From the NCBI GenBank assembly GCA_964490765.1, contig CAZBDV010000002.1, positions 88,112 to 152,111 of the forward strand: a stretch of 64,000 nucleotides of DNA. The letters run 5' to 3'. The stretch is from CAZBDV01 sp964490765. Its GTDB lineage: Bacteria; Cloacimonadota; Cloacimonadia; Cloacimonadales; JAJBBL01. A program made the translations under genes and the position numbers. Numbering within the stretch: the first letter of the stretch is position 1; each line of letters opens with the position of its first letter. Positions 26,644 through 34,793 of this stretch are shown piece after piece. The notes beneath the pieces are model-generated. The model searched no databases and had not been told where the DNA came from. It saw only the letters and a list, made by a program, of their open reading frames with translations.

Positions 26644-28305
26644 TTAATACTCAAAAATACTACCACCTATAAACTCTCTGAGAATCGAATTGGACGGAAC
26701 CATATCGTCAGAGATATCGAGCATGTGCTCTATAAGGAAGATAATCTTCTGTGCTTCTGTATAAACAGGAGAATATTTTGAGATTCTATAGAGGAGTGGA
26801 AGGAGATGTTTTTTCAAAACATTGATCTCATAAGTCAGGCCACTGTTGAACATAATATCAGCGTTTTCCTGAAAGGGAAAGATATTATTGTTTTCACCTT
26901 CGCTAATTTCGCGCCATCGTTCCAGGGTTACCTCTGCAGAGTACCCTCTGAAGTAGTTATCACGAACGATACGGCGAATCTTTCTGAAATAGGTGGTAGC
27001 AATTCGATTATGATTGTCGATATTGAGTTGATTAAGACAACTGATATAGACTTTCACACTCTGATTCTTTTTCAGTGCCTGAGAGAGAAGCTCATTCAGG
27101 CCATGGATACCCTCTATCATCAGAATGTTATTTTTACTCACCCTCAATTTATGATTACCTTTCTCTCTTTTGCCGGTCAGGAAATTATATCGTGGGGGTT
27201 CTATCGTTTCTCCAGCGAGAAGTCTTCTCACATGATCATTGAAAAAATCGAGATCTATGGCTCTGATATTTTCGAAATCGAGTTCACCTGTTACCTTGCG
27301 CGGTGTAAGAGAGCGGGGTAGGAAGTATTCATCCAGACCCAGAATGATCGGTATAATCCCATTAACCTGGAGTTGTATAGAAAGTCTTTTGGCAAAAGTA
27401 GTTTTTCCAGAAGAGGAAGGTCCAGAGATAAATACTGCTTTCAAGTCAGGTTTCTTACTGATAGTTTCAGCGAAATTAACGATTTTCTTTTCGTGTAGAG
27501 CTTCTTCTATCTGAATTACATTCAGGATTTCATTTTTATCAATCTTCCGGTTGAGGTCACTGACATTATGTACCTTAAAAATATTGAGCCACTTGTCCGA
27601 TTCCTGATGAACGACAAAGAGTTTTTTAGGATAGATAAACTCAGGGTTGACCTTATGGGTTTTCTTTTCAGGAAAACGGATTACAAACCCCGGTTTATTC
27701 ATGTTCAGTTCAAATTCAGTTATCAATCCAGTATTATCACAGAGCTGACGGATGTAGTAGTCGTAATAATTCCCGCATTTAAAAACAGGCACATAGCCTT
27801 TGATGTTGTATCGAAGATTTCTGACCACATCTTTTCTGCCCTGCTCTCTAAATATCTTTTTCGCCTCACTCAACTTAATCTCGATATTTTCGATATAGAG
27901 TTGCATTTCTATGATTTTCTGCATCTCATTCTTCATCTTGGTGAGATGCTCTGCTGTAAACTTTTTCGTGCCGAATACTTCACAAAATATTCCGTCTCCG
28001 ATAGAGTGTTCTACCACAAGGTTCCACTTTTGGGGGAAGAGGTTGTAGAATGCTTTGGTCATGATAAAAATGGCAGAATCCTGGTAAATCCTAAAGCCCT
28101 CTTCTGATTCGAAACTGACACAGACAAGTTTCGAATCTTCTACGATAATTTTGTTACTGTTGACAAATTCATTGTTCAGCTTGAAACCTATAGTATCAAA
28201 ATTTGACAGATCGTGTTGAGAAAGGACCTCTTTAATGGTCATTGGTTTTTCAAAATTATGTGTCTTGATTAGCTCGTCATCGAGATATAAATCTATTTTG
28301 AACAC
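26644..28305 (-). CDS. nucleoside (uridine-type) kinase with ThrRS-like N-terminal domains
   Basis: The 553-residue protein has three parts. An N-terminal ubiquitin-like/TGS-type domain spans about 1-65. A region like the second additional domain of threonyl-tRNA synthetase (about 85-200) has VVEHSIGDGIFCEVFG. A C-terminal uridine kinase/phosphoribulokinase P-loop domain (about 280-500) contains ISGPSSSGKTTFAKRL and LGLDEYFLPR, with PPRYNFLTG and ILMIEGIHGLNE. This three-part architecture is a known bacterial family, usually annotated nucleoside kinase, whose substrate is not settled. A TTG-free ATG start at 28305 is clear. It is transcribed away from the YitT-type gene. Confidence 0.85.
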   Translation of the reverse strand: MFKIDLYLDDELIKTHNFEKPMTIKEVLSQHDLSNFDTIGFKLNNEFVNSNKIIVEDSKLVCVSFESEEGFRIYQDSAIFIMTKAFYNLFPQKWNLVVEHSIGDGIFCEVFGTKKFTAEHLTKMKNEMQKIIEMQLYIENIEIKLSEAKKIFREQGRKDVVRNLRYNIKGYVPVFKCGNYYDYYIRQLCDNTGLITEFELNMNKPGFVIRFPEKKTHKVNPEFIYPKKLFVVHQESDKWLNIFKVHNVSDLNRKIDKNEILNVIQIEEALHEKKIVNFAETISKKPDLKAVFISGPSSSGKTTFAKRLSIQLQVNGIIPIILGLDEYFLPRSLTPRKVTGELDFENIRAIDLDFFNDHVRRLLAGETIEPPRYNFLTGKREKGNHKLRVSKNNILMIEGIHGLNELLSQALKKNQSVKVYISCLNQLNIDNHNRIATTYFRKIRRIVRDNYFRGYSAEVTLERWREISEGENNNIFPFQENADIMFNSGLTYEINVLKKHLLPLLYRISKYSPVYTEAQKIIFLIEHMLDISDDMVPSNSILREFIGGSIFEY

Positions 28306-28496
28306 AATACAGCCTCATCTAATTTTTTTTAAACAAGAAGTCAAATTACTAGAAACTCAGAATAGTCAAGTGATATCTAACAGTTATGACCGAATCTATT
28401 ACTAACAATGAAAGTGAGATAATCCCGCTAATGGTGTTAAAATTTCGGTTGACCGGTAAAGGTGATTTCTATGTTTGTTTACTCTAAGAGGTTGTG

Positions 28497-29435
28497 ATGA
28501 AGAAAAAATCATTGAGAATCGTAAATCAGTATATAGGCATCGTATTTGGAGCCTTCTTCTTGGCTATTGCCTATTCCTGGTTTTTAGTGCCATATAAAAT
28601 AGCTCCGGGCGGAATTGGTGGTCTAGCACAGATCTTCTATCATATATTTGGCTTTCCTGTCGGAATAAGTATGATCATTATGAACATTCCACTTTTCATT
28701 CTCGGGTTTCTTATTCTCGGTAAAACCTTTGGGATAAGATCTTTCTATGGGATGATGGTCTCTTCAGTTCTGGTAGATCTTGTCAGTATTAAATCATTGA
28801 ACAGTTTCGGAATTATCAAAGATCTGGCTCCCTATACTTTCAATGTTAATGGCAGTACTATTTATGCCATGCTCGGGCCGGAAGATATTTATCTTTCTGC
28901 TCTGGCCGGATCAGTTCTTCTCGGTTTCGGGCTGGGCATTGTATTCCGTTTCAGAGGTTCAACCGCCGGGACAGATATTCCAGCAGCCATTATCAAACAG
29001 AAAACAGGATTATCACTTGGAACGGGATTCTGGATTGTAGAGACTCTGATAATATTTAGTATTGGTCTGATCTTTGCCGATCTCAAACTCATTATCTGGG
29101 GCTATGTGAATCTCTTTATCAGTTCCAAGATAACCGATATATCAAGTGAAGGATTACCCAATCTGAAGGGGATATACATTATATCGGATTTTACCGTTGA
29201 TATCCGAGCCGAAATTTATAATCAGATTGATCGTGGTGTAACCTTTTTCAAAGGAGAGGGGAGCTATTCCGGAAAAGAGATCAATATTATTTTCACTGTA
29301 GTTCATAGGCGTCAGGTAGCAACTGTTAGGGATATAGTCAAAGATATTGATCCAAAGGCATTCATGATTATTACAGATGTCAGTGATGTGATGGGTTATG
29401 GTTTCAGGAGCAGGAATCTCAATCTCGCTTCCTGA
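28497..29435 (+). CDS. YitT family membrane protein (DUF161/DUF2179)
   Basis: The 312-residue protein has about five or six hydrophobic segments (for example YIGIVFGAFFLAIAYSWF and FPVGISMIIMNIPLFILGF) and a soluble C-terminal DUF2179-like domain (about 235-305) with GVTFFKGEGSYSGKEINIIF. The family is widespread in bacteria; transport function is suspected but not proven. I chose the ATG at 28497, with AAGAGG six bases upstream, over the overlapping GTG at 28494. The next gene, a formate channel, starts 122 bp downstream. Confidence 0.87.
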   Translation: MKKKSLRIVNQYIGIVFGAFFLAIAYSWFLVPYKIAPGGIGGLAQIFYHIFGFPVGISMIIMNIPLFILGFLILGKTFGIRSFYGMMVSSVLVDLVSIKSLNSFGIIKDLAPYTFNVNGSTIYAMLGPEDIYLSALAGSVLLGFGLGIVFRFRGSTAGTDIPAAIIKQKTGLSLGTGFWIVETLIIFSIGLIFADLKLIIWGYVNLFISSKITDISSEGLPNLKGIYIISDFTVDIRAEIYNQIDRGVTFFKGEGSYSGKEINIIFTVVHRRQVATVRDIVKDIDPKAFMIITDVSDVMGYGFRSRNLNLAS

Positions 29436-29556
29436 TGGGTCTTTCAGGCACTTCAGGATAGAAGCTATCTTAAGTTAAAGATATACCTGAAAGGAATATA
29501 ATGTTGACAGAAATTGAATTGATAAAGATTTCGTTAAAAAAACGAGGAGGTAGTTT

Positions 29557-30339
29557 ATGGCAAATTTTAATGCTCCCGAGAATATTGCTGAAGCTGTGAT
29601 TGAAAAAGTTGGAACTAAAAAATGTCAGTTAGGAATGTTACAGGTCATTATCCTGGGTATTCTGGCTGGTGCTTTTATCGCATTTGGAGCACAACTGGCA
29701 ACCCGTGTAATGACTGGTATTGAATGGTTTGGATTACGAGTTTTCATGGGTGGTGCTGTATTTAGCGTTGGCCTTATGCTGGTTGTTATTGCTGGTGCAG
29801 AGCTTTTCACCGGAAATAATCTTATTATGATGTCAGTACTGGCAGGGAGAAAGAAATTCTCAACTATGCTTGGTTACTGGTTAATAGTTTATATTGCCAA
29901 CCTTGCTGGTTCTTTGCTAATAGTATGGTTCATGTACAGTAGTGGTCTGCTTAGTGGTGCTGTGAGAGATACAGCTATCAATATAGCCCATACAAAAGCC
30001 ACCTTACCATTCATGCAAGTTTTCTTCCGTGGGATAATGTGTAACTGGCTTGTCTGCTTAGCTGTCTGGTTAGCACTTGCAGCTCACGATGTTCCCGGAA
30101 AAATACTCGGTATCTTCTTTCCGATCATGGCATTCGTTGCTTCAGGTTTTGAACATAGTGTTGCAAACATGTATTTCATCCCTATGGGTATGGCTCTGGA
30201 ACCGACTATTCAGTTCTCGGGTTTCATTAACAATTTAACTGCTTCTACATTAGGAAATATTGTTGGTGGTGCCGGTTTTGTTGCCACAATTTATTATCTC
30301 GTCTTTCGCAAGTGTGCAGCACCGATAAGTCAAAAGTAA
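29557..30339 (+). CDS. formate/nitrite transporter family channel
   Basis: The 260-residue protein is a FocA/NirC-type pentameric channel. It has six hydrophobic helices and family motifs such as AGAFIAFGAQL, AGAELFTGNNLIM, GIMCNWLVCLAVWLA and ASGFEHSVANMYFIPMG. The last contains the conserved His of the pore. GAGGAGG lies seven bases before the ATG. mobA follows 31 bp downstream and fdhD lies on the other strand. Both serve molybdo/tungsto formate dehydrogenases, so formate is the likely substrate; that is inference from context. Confidence 0.92.
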   Translation: MANFNAPENIAEAVIEKVGTKKCQLGMLQVIILGILAGAFIAFGAQLATRVMTGIEWFGLRVFMGGAVFSVGLMLVVIAGAELFTGNNLIMMSVLAGRKKFSTMLGYWLIVYIANLAGSLLIVWFMYSSGLLSGAVRDTAINIAHTKATLPFMQVFFRGIMCNWLVCLAVWLALAAHDVPGKILGIFFPIMAFVASGFEHSVANMYFIPMGMALEPTIQFSGFINNLTASTLGNIVGGAGFVATIYYLVFRKCAAPISQK

Positions 30340-30370
30340 GACTTTATCATACTCAATAACCGGGACCAGG

Positions 30371-30967
30371 GTGCGACACTATATATCGGCAGCTGTTTTA
30401 GCAGGTGGCAGATGTAGTAGGATAGCGACAGAAAAATCGCTGTTAAGATTACGTGAAGTACCCTTAATAGATGAAATAATCGGATTATTAAAAGAGATTT
30501 TTCCTGAGATCATCTTAATTACCGGTAAGAGTGAAATTATTACCCGTTTTCCTGAACTGAGGTTTGCCAACGATATTGTTAAATCTGCGGGACCTCTGGC
30601 GGGGATACACACGGCTTTGAAAACGGCATCTAATGATGCCGTTTTCATTTTTGCCTGTGATATGCCTAATCTTAAGAAAGAACTGATTGAAGACATGGTT
30701 GATTTTTATCAACAACATAAGGATTCACTAGAACTTCTTGTACCAAGACACCAGAAAGGAATAGAACCACTCCATGCTATCTATAGCAAGATGAATATCC
30801 CCCTGATAGAGCAACAACTCCGGCAAAACAACTACAAGATCAGTGATTTTTTTTCTGAAGTTGCTACAGGGTATTATGATGTACCGGAAAACCTCTCTGA
30901 ACTGTTTTACAATATCAATACCAGGGAAGATCTTTTAGGGTTCAGTAGAGAAAGAAAATCTGTCTGA
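30371..30967 (+). CDS. mobA: molybdenum cofactor guanylyltransferase
   Basis: MobA adds GMP to molybdopterin to make the guanine dinucleotide cofactor of formate dehydrogenases and related enzymes. The 198-residue protein opens with the nucleotidyltransferase motif LAGGRCSRIATEKSLLRL (usual form LAGGxSxRMGxDK) and contains FACDMPNLKKELIEDMV (the metal-binding Asp). GTG at 30371 is the start, with no convincing ribosome site; coupling to the upstream channel gene is possible. The length fits the family. The variant ATEK in place of GxDK is slightly unusual but keeps the key lysine. Confidence 0.87.
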   Translation: MRHYISAAVLAGGRCSRIATEKSLLRLREVPLIDEIIGLLKEIFPEIILITGKSEIITRFPELRFANDIVKSAGPLAGIHTALKTASNDAVFIFACDMPNLKKELIEDMVDFYQQHKDSLELLVPRHQKGIEPLHAIYSKMNIPLIEQQLRQNNYKISDFFSEVATGYYDVPENLSELFYNINTREDLLGFSRERKSV

Positions 30968-30995
30968 ATTTCATTGTAACAACTAATTTAAGGAG

Positions 30996-31805
30996 TTAAC
31001 TATTACTGTCTCTCTTATTCCTGCTTATCAGCTTCTCTACCTGGTGGATTCCCGTATAGATATTGAATCTCCTGCCCCGGGCAAAACCTATCAGGTAGAC
31101 ACCATATTGCCAGGCCAATGATATCGCCCTGGACGTTGGAGCTGCCTGTGAGAGGATGAGTGGTATATCAAGACGAATTGCTTTACGAACTATTTCAGAT
31201 GATATTCTACCGCTGGTCAGTAGATAGAATTCTTTGATATTCCTGCCTCCCAGGAAGGCTGATCCTATGACTTTGTCTACAGCGTTATGCCGTCCTATAT
31301 CTTCAGCAAAGAAGTTGATCTCATCATCTTTTACCAATGCAGCACTATGTACCCCACCGGTCTGTATGAAAAGGGTCGATAATCCCTGAAATTTAACCAT
31401 TAAATCAGGTATTGAAGATAATGACAACGGCAAAACAATAAAATGACTACTACCGGATATAATAGTACTTCCAGAAATACCACCGCCACAACCAGTAGTT
31501 TTTTCGACTGTTTGTAAGTATTTCAGTATCTCCGAATTATCGTGTGTTGTCTTAATATCCAACCGTGTGCGCTTGTTGCACAGTTCTATTTTCTCTACTT
31601 CATCTAAATTTCTCAAGATACCTTCTGTACTTAGAAAACCAATACCAAGGTCTTTTAGCTTATCATCGAGACAGGCAATAGTAGTAATGTTTATATCATT
31701 CAATCGCACGGTGAGACTAATCTCCCGAATGATAACATCTGTCTTGTAGTTTATTTCACCACTTTTGTATCTGAGTATCTCGCTTAGAATTAACTGATCA
31801 TCCAT
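30996..31805 (-). CDS. fdhD: formate dehydrogenase accessory sulfurtransferase
   Basis: FdhD passes sulfur from a cysteine desulfurase to the molybdenum cofactor before it enters formate dehydrogenase. The 269-residue protein has the conserved TTGCGGG (persulfide cysteine) and FAEDIGRHNAVDKVIG, LTSGRISSEIVRKAIRL and SRAISLAWQYGVYLIGFARG. It is convergent with mobA, 28 bp apart. No formate dehydrogenase structural gene lies in the window. The upstream region (31806-32004) is shared with the divergent zinc-ribbon regulator gene and contains TTGACA repeats on the minus strand. Confidence 0.94.
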   Translation of the reverse strand: MDDQLILSEILRYKSGEINYKTDVIIREISLTVRLNDINITTIACLDDKLKDLGIGFLSTEGILRNLDEVEKIELCNKRTRLDIKTTHDNSEILKYLQTVEKTTGCGGGISGSTIISGSSHFIVLPLSLSSIPDLMVKFQGLSTLFIQTGGVHSAALVKDDEINFFAEDIGRHNAVDKVIGSAFLGGRNIKEFYLLTSGRISSEIVRKAIRLDIPLILSQAAPTSRAISLAWQYGVYLIGFARGRRFNIYTGIHQVEKLISRNKRDSNS

Positions 31806-31951
31806 ATATTCCTCTACCGCATAAACTAATGAATGTCAATTCATTGTCAATGAGATTAAACAACCCTATTTCAAGCAAGTGGCTGTATATTGATTACTAA
31901 GCACAATAAATAAGAAATATTGACATAGGCATTAAAAATATCAAACAATAC

Positions 31952-31979
31952 TTGACAATAATTGAGGAAAGGATAAATT
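31952..31979 (+). promoter_or_regulatory. candidate sigma-70 promoter for the zinc-ribbon regulator operon
   Basis: TTGACA at 31952-31957 is followed after 16 bp by TAAATT at 31974-31979, about 26 bp before the start at 32005. The -35 is perfect and the -10 matches four of six consensus bases. This is read from sequence only. Confidence 0.4.
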
Positions 31980-32004
31980 TGCTTCGAAACTTATGGAGGT
32001 ACTG

Positions 32005-32367
32005 ATGATCAAACGGTTAAAAAAATGTCCCGTATGTAATGCAGATCTTTATATCAGGGAGTTTCACTGTGAAGATTGTGATATAACCATCAAGGGTAAG
32101 TTCAGTCAGAGTGAACTGGCATCTTTAACTCTGGCGCAACAGGAATTTGTGAAAACTTTTTTGCTCAGTCATGGCAATATCCGAGAAGTGGAGAAAAGGT
32201 TGGGAATATCTTATCCGACAGTAAAAAGCAGGCTTTCAGAGGTAGTGAAGCTCCTTGAAGGAACTTCTCACAAGGATCAGGATGTTTTACAATTATTAGA
32301 TGAGATAGAAGAGGGTAATCTTTCTGTAGAAGAGGCAATCAACAAAATCAAAAAAGAGAGGACTTAA
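32005..32367 (+). CDS. zinc-ribbon/helix-turn-helix DUF2089-like regulator
   Basis: The 120-residue protein starts with a zinc ribbon (CPVC at 8-11, CEDC at 22-25), then a helix-turn-helix-like segment NIREVEKRLGISYPTVKSRL (about residues 65-84), then a short C-terminal hairpin IEEGNLSVEEAINKIKKE. The pattern is DUF2089. The ATG at 32005 is chosen because GGAGG ends six bases upstream; an ATG at 31993 would overlap that site. It heads a three-gene unit with 3-bp and 2-bp gaps, so it probably regulates the two downstream genes. The C-terminal hairpin recurs in both neighbours. Confidence 0.82.
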   Translation: MIKRLKKCPVCNADLYIREFHCEDCDITIKGKFSQSELASLTLAQQEFVKTFLLSHGNIREVEKRLGISYPTVKSRLSEVVKLLEGTSHKDQDVLQLLDEIEEGNLSVEEAINKIKKERT

Positions 32368-32370
32368 ACC

Positions 32371-33666
32371 ATGATTAACAATCAGAAAAAATTTCAGGTA
32401 AAGGAAGGACTTAAGTTAGTACTGGATTCGCTAAATTTTGATATCCTGATATACCGTGGAGAAGCAGGGAGAGCTGATGTGACATATCAATTTGTAGTCG
32501 AAGAAAAAAATATAGCCCCTGTAGAGGAACTTTTCTCTCTTATTTATGACGAAGCAAATAATACTTTAAAGATTCAGGAGAAGCGGCTTGAAGGGATGTC
32601 ACAGATATCTGAAGCATTGATAGAGATAGGTATTCCCGCTAACAGTGATATCTCAATTAACAATGAGAACGGGTCTTTAACCCTCAGGGAGATGGATAGT
32701 TATATAGAAATCAGAAATGAGAATGGTCAATTAGCTTTAAAGGACTGTAAAGGAACCTTAAAGATCGACAATGGGAATGGATCTGTCAAAGTAAAGAGAT
32801 TTTCTGGCAAGTTGGAGGCTAAGACATTGAACGGCAGTTTCAAGGCCAGTGGCGGTTCCGGAACGCTAAAAGTTAACAGCAGTAACGGCCGGATAAAGAT
32901 TCAGGATACAGCATATCAGGAGTTAGGCTTGATTTCCGATAACGGCAGTATTCACTGCCAGATACCTACTCTGGAGAAAGGTAGGTATCATCTGAGAAAT
33001 GTAAACGGCAAGATCAACCTCTTGATATCCAATGAACTTTCTTTCAATTTACAGGCCAAAAATGAAAACGGTAGTTTTCATGTCGGTTTGGATGATAACT
33101 ATGAAACGGAAAAGAGTGCTCTCTCCAGGACGATCAGAATGGTTAGAGGCGCAGGCAAGGTTAACATAGAAGTGGAAAATCGTAATGGTTCAATCAATAT
33201 TCTGAAAGATACGCGACCATTTTTCAGCTTTAAACTCCAGCATTTTCCTGATGTAGAAAACGTGTCCGAGGCGATGGAGAAAATCTTCTCCACCTTTGAT
33301 AAATATCCTGACAGTAAGTTCAAAGACAAATTAAAGCTCAAGCTCATGAGGAATATGGAAAAAATGAACTTTGATCCGGAGAAGTTTGCTGAGAAAATGC
33401 AAAAAAAAACCGGTCACGGGTTTAAGGGTAGTATTAATGATATTCCTGACAGGGAATTAGATGCAGATGACTTTCCAGCTAACTTAGATGCAGATGACTT
33501 TCCAGATGCAGATGACTTTCCAGTTAACAATGATGGAGCAGATCGGGATTTAAAGGAGAGGCTTATGGAAGATGAATTAGAACAAAGGGTTATCAAAATG
33601 GTTGAGTCAGGAACGATCAGTGCAGAAGAAGCTGAAAAACTGATACAAACGATCAAAGGAGATTAA
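32371..33666 (+). CDS. DUF4097-like beta-repeat protein with SHOCT-like C-terminal hairpin
   Basis: The 431-residue protein has about 250 residues of short beta repeats carrying NGS/NGK turns (NENGSLTLREM, NENGQLALKDC, NGNGSVKVKRF, LNGSFKASGG), a pattern typical of DUF4097 adhesin-like beta-helices. A helical segment follows (about 285-345), then an acidic stretch with three copies of DADDFP (about 364-384), and a C-terminal hairpin MVESGTISAEEAEKLIQTIK. There is no signal peptide, so it may stay in the cytoplasm or be membrane-associated. Relatives in Gram-positive bacteria (YvlB, LiaX) link to envelope stress. It lies 3 bp after the regulator and 2 bp before the small hairpin protein. Confidence 0.78.
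   Translation: MINNQKKFQVKEGLKLVLDSLNFDILIYRGEAGRADVTYQFVVEEKNIAPVEELFSLIYDEANNTLKIQEKRLEGMSQISEALIEIGIPANSDISINNENGSLTLREMDSYIEIRNENGQLALKDCKGTLKIDNGNGSVKVKRFSGKLEAKTLNGSFKASGGSGTLKVNSSNGRIKIQDTAYQELGLISDNGSIHCQIPTLEKGRYHLRNVNGKINLLISNELSFNLQAKNENGSFHVGLDDNYETEKSALSRTIRMVRGAGKVNIEVENRNGSINILKDTRPFFSFKLQHFPDVENVSEAMEKIFSTFDKYPDSKFKDKLKLKLMRNMEKMNFDPEKFAEKMQKKTGHGFKGSINDIPDRELDADDFPANLDADDFPDADDFPVNNDGADRDLKERLMEDELEQRVIKMVESGTISAEEAEKLIQTIKGD
33460..33522 (+). repeat. three copies of an 18-bp coding repeat
   Basis: The unit GATGCAGATGACTTTCCA occurs at 33460-33477, 33487-33504 and 33505-33522, encoding DADDFP three times. The last two are directly adjacent; the first is separated by 9 bp. 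Exact DNA identity points to recent slippage or unequal exchange, and copy number may vary between strains. Confidence 0.9.
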
Positions 33667-33668
33667 AG

Positions 33669-34064
33669 ATGGAAGATAAGAGAAGGATTCTGGATATGGT
33701 CGAAGAGAAGAAGATCTCTTCAGAAGAGGCTATGAAATTATTGAGTGCCATTGATGAAAAGAAGATGGGGAACGGTAAACCGGGACGTAATCTGAGAATT
33801 ATAGTCTATAAAAATGATATGGATAAACCGAAAGTGAACATCTCCATTCCAATTATGCTAGTCAAACTGGGTGCAAAATTCATTCCGAAGGATAAGCAAT
33901 TGAATCTAGATACAGAAGCTGGCAGCACCAATATTGACCTATCAGGACTAGATTGGGATGAATTACTGAAACTTGCCAGTAAGGGGGAGATAGGTGATAT
34001 CTTCTCTGCCGATATTGATGAAGATAATGGTGGTATAACGAAGGTTCGAATGTTTATCGAGTAG
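33669..34064 (+). CDS. small protein with N-terminal SHOCT-like hairpin
   Basis: The 131-residue protein begins with a helical hairpin, RRILDMVEEKKISSEEAMKLL, very similar to the C-terminal hairpins of the two upstream proteins. It continues with a beta-rich segment (LRIIVYKNDMDKPKVNISIP), a hydrophobic IMLVKLGAKFIP, and an acidic C-terminus (LDWDELLKLASKGEIGDIFS). There is no signal peptide. This resembles the N-terminal region of YvlB/LiaX-type proteins (DUF4097 partner). It starts 2 bp after the upstream stop and its last 11 bp overlap the convergent gene at 34054. Function is unknown but probably linked to the upstream pair. Confidence 0.75.
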   Translation: MEDKRRILDMVEEKKISSEEAMKLLSAIDEKKMGNGKPGRNLRIIVYKNDMDKPKVNISIPIMLVKLGAKFIPKDKQLNLDTEAGSTNIDLSGLDWDELLKLASKGEIGDIFSADIDEDNGGITKVRMFIE

Positions 34065-34749
34065 AGTTCGGTGTGGGGATGATATACTGATCTCCAGGTT
34101 TATTATCGACAATTACTCTTATTGCTCTATTATCATCCTCAACGTCTGGCAGGATTATGAGAGTATAGTACTCTCCCTTTTCCAGGAATAGGCGATAATC
34201 TAATTCTTTCATTGCAGTTTTCAGGTTTATGCGATAAGTTCCCTCGCTGAGGTTAACATAACTGCTGACAGGCCCTTCTCCTAGAAGGGGAAACAAAATC
34301 TCTTCATCATTGAATAACTGTATTTCTACTTGGTCTTCTAAGCCCGGGTTTTTGAAATATCGGAGAGCGGAGTAATTGCGTACTGTTGTAAACGGTGTTT
34401 CTATCCGATAAATAGAGGGCTGACTGCCATTAGAGCAGAGAAGTAGTGTATTGAGAGAGTCTGGAGCAAGCTGGATATTGTCGAAGTTCATACCACTCTG
34501 ATCGTCTATTTTGACTACCAGATCGATAAATAGCATTTTTTTTTCTAAGGGAAGATACTCACTCCCGGCTCCGTAGTTAATAGTGTATGGTATCTCATTT
34601 CCGTTAATGCTAGCTGTAATCTCAGTTTGGTTATTGAGGAGATGGACAATTCTCACCTCGACCGGATGTCGTATTGAATTAATATAGATCGACAATCCTG
34701 CTATAATAAGGATCACCAGTGCTACTAAAAACAACAACCCTTTTTTCAT
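34054..34749 (-). CDS. membrane-anchored periplasmic protein, DUF4397-like
   Basis: The 231-residue protein has an uncleaved-looking N-terminal anchor (MKKGLLFLVALVILIIAGLS) and a beta-rich body. The body shows VEVRIVHLLNNQTEITASIN, EGPVSSYVNLSEGTYRINLK and KGEYYTLIILPDVED, spacing that resembles DUF4397 domains (a VRVVHxxP opening, then SxYxxxxxGxYxxxV). I see no catalytic motif. It lies 44 bp downstream of rodA on the same strand, so it may be read through from the cell-shape operon. Its 3' end overlaps the convergent hairpin-protein gene by 11 bp. Confidence 0.6.
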   Translation of the reverse strand: MKKGLLFLVALVILIIAGLSIYINSIRHPVEVRIVHLLNNQTEITASINGNEIPYTINYGAGSEYLPLEKKMLFIDLVVKIDDQSGMNFDNIQLAPDSLNTLLLCSNGSQPSIYRIETPFTTVRNYSALRYFKNPGLEDQVEIQLFNDEEILFPLLGEGPVSSYVNLSEGTYRINLKTAMKELDYRLFLEKGEYYTLIILPDVEDDNRAIRVIVDNKPGDQYIIPTPNSTR

Positions 34750-34793
34750 ATAAGAACAATCCTTCTTGTTAGCTCGTTATATAATTCCTTCAT

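Noticed and set aside
33460..33522. Short repeats as a CRISPR array
   Set aside because: The units are 18 bp, in frame, adjacent and coding; there are no spacers.
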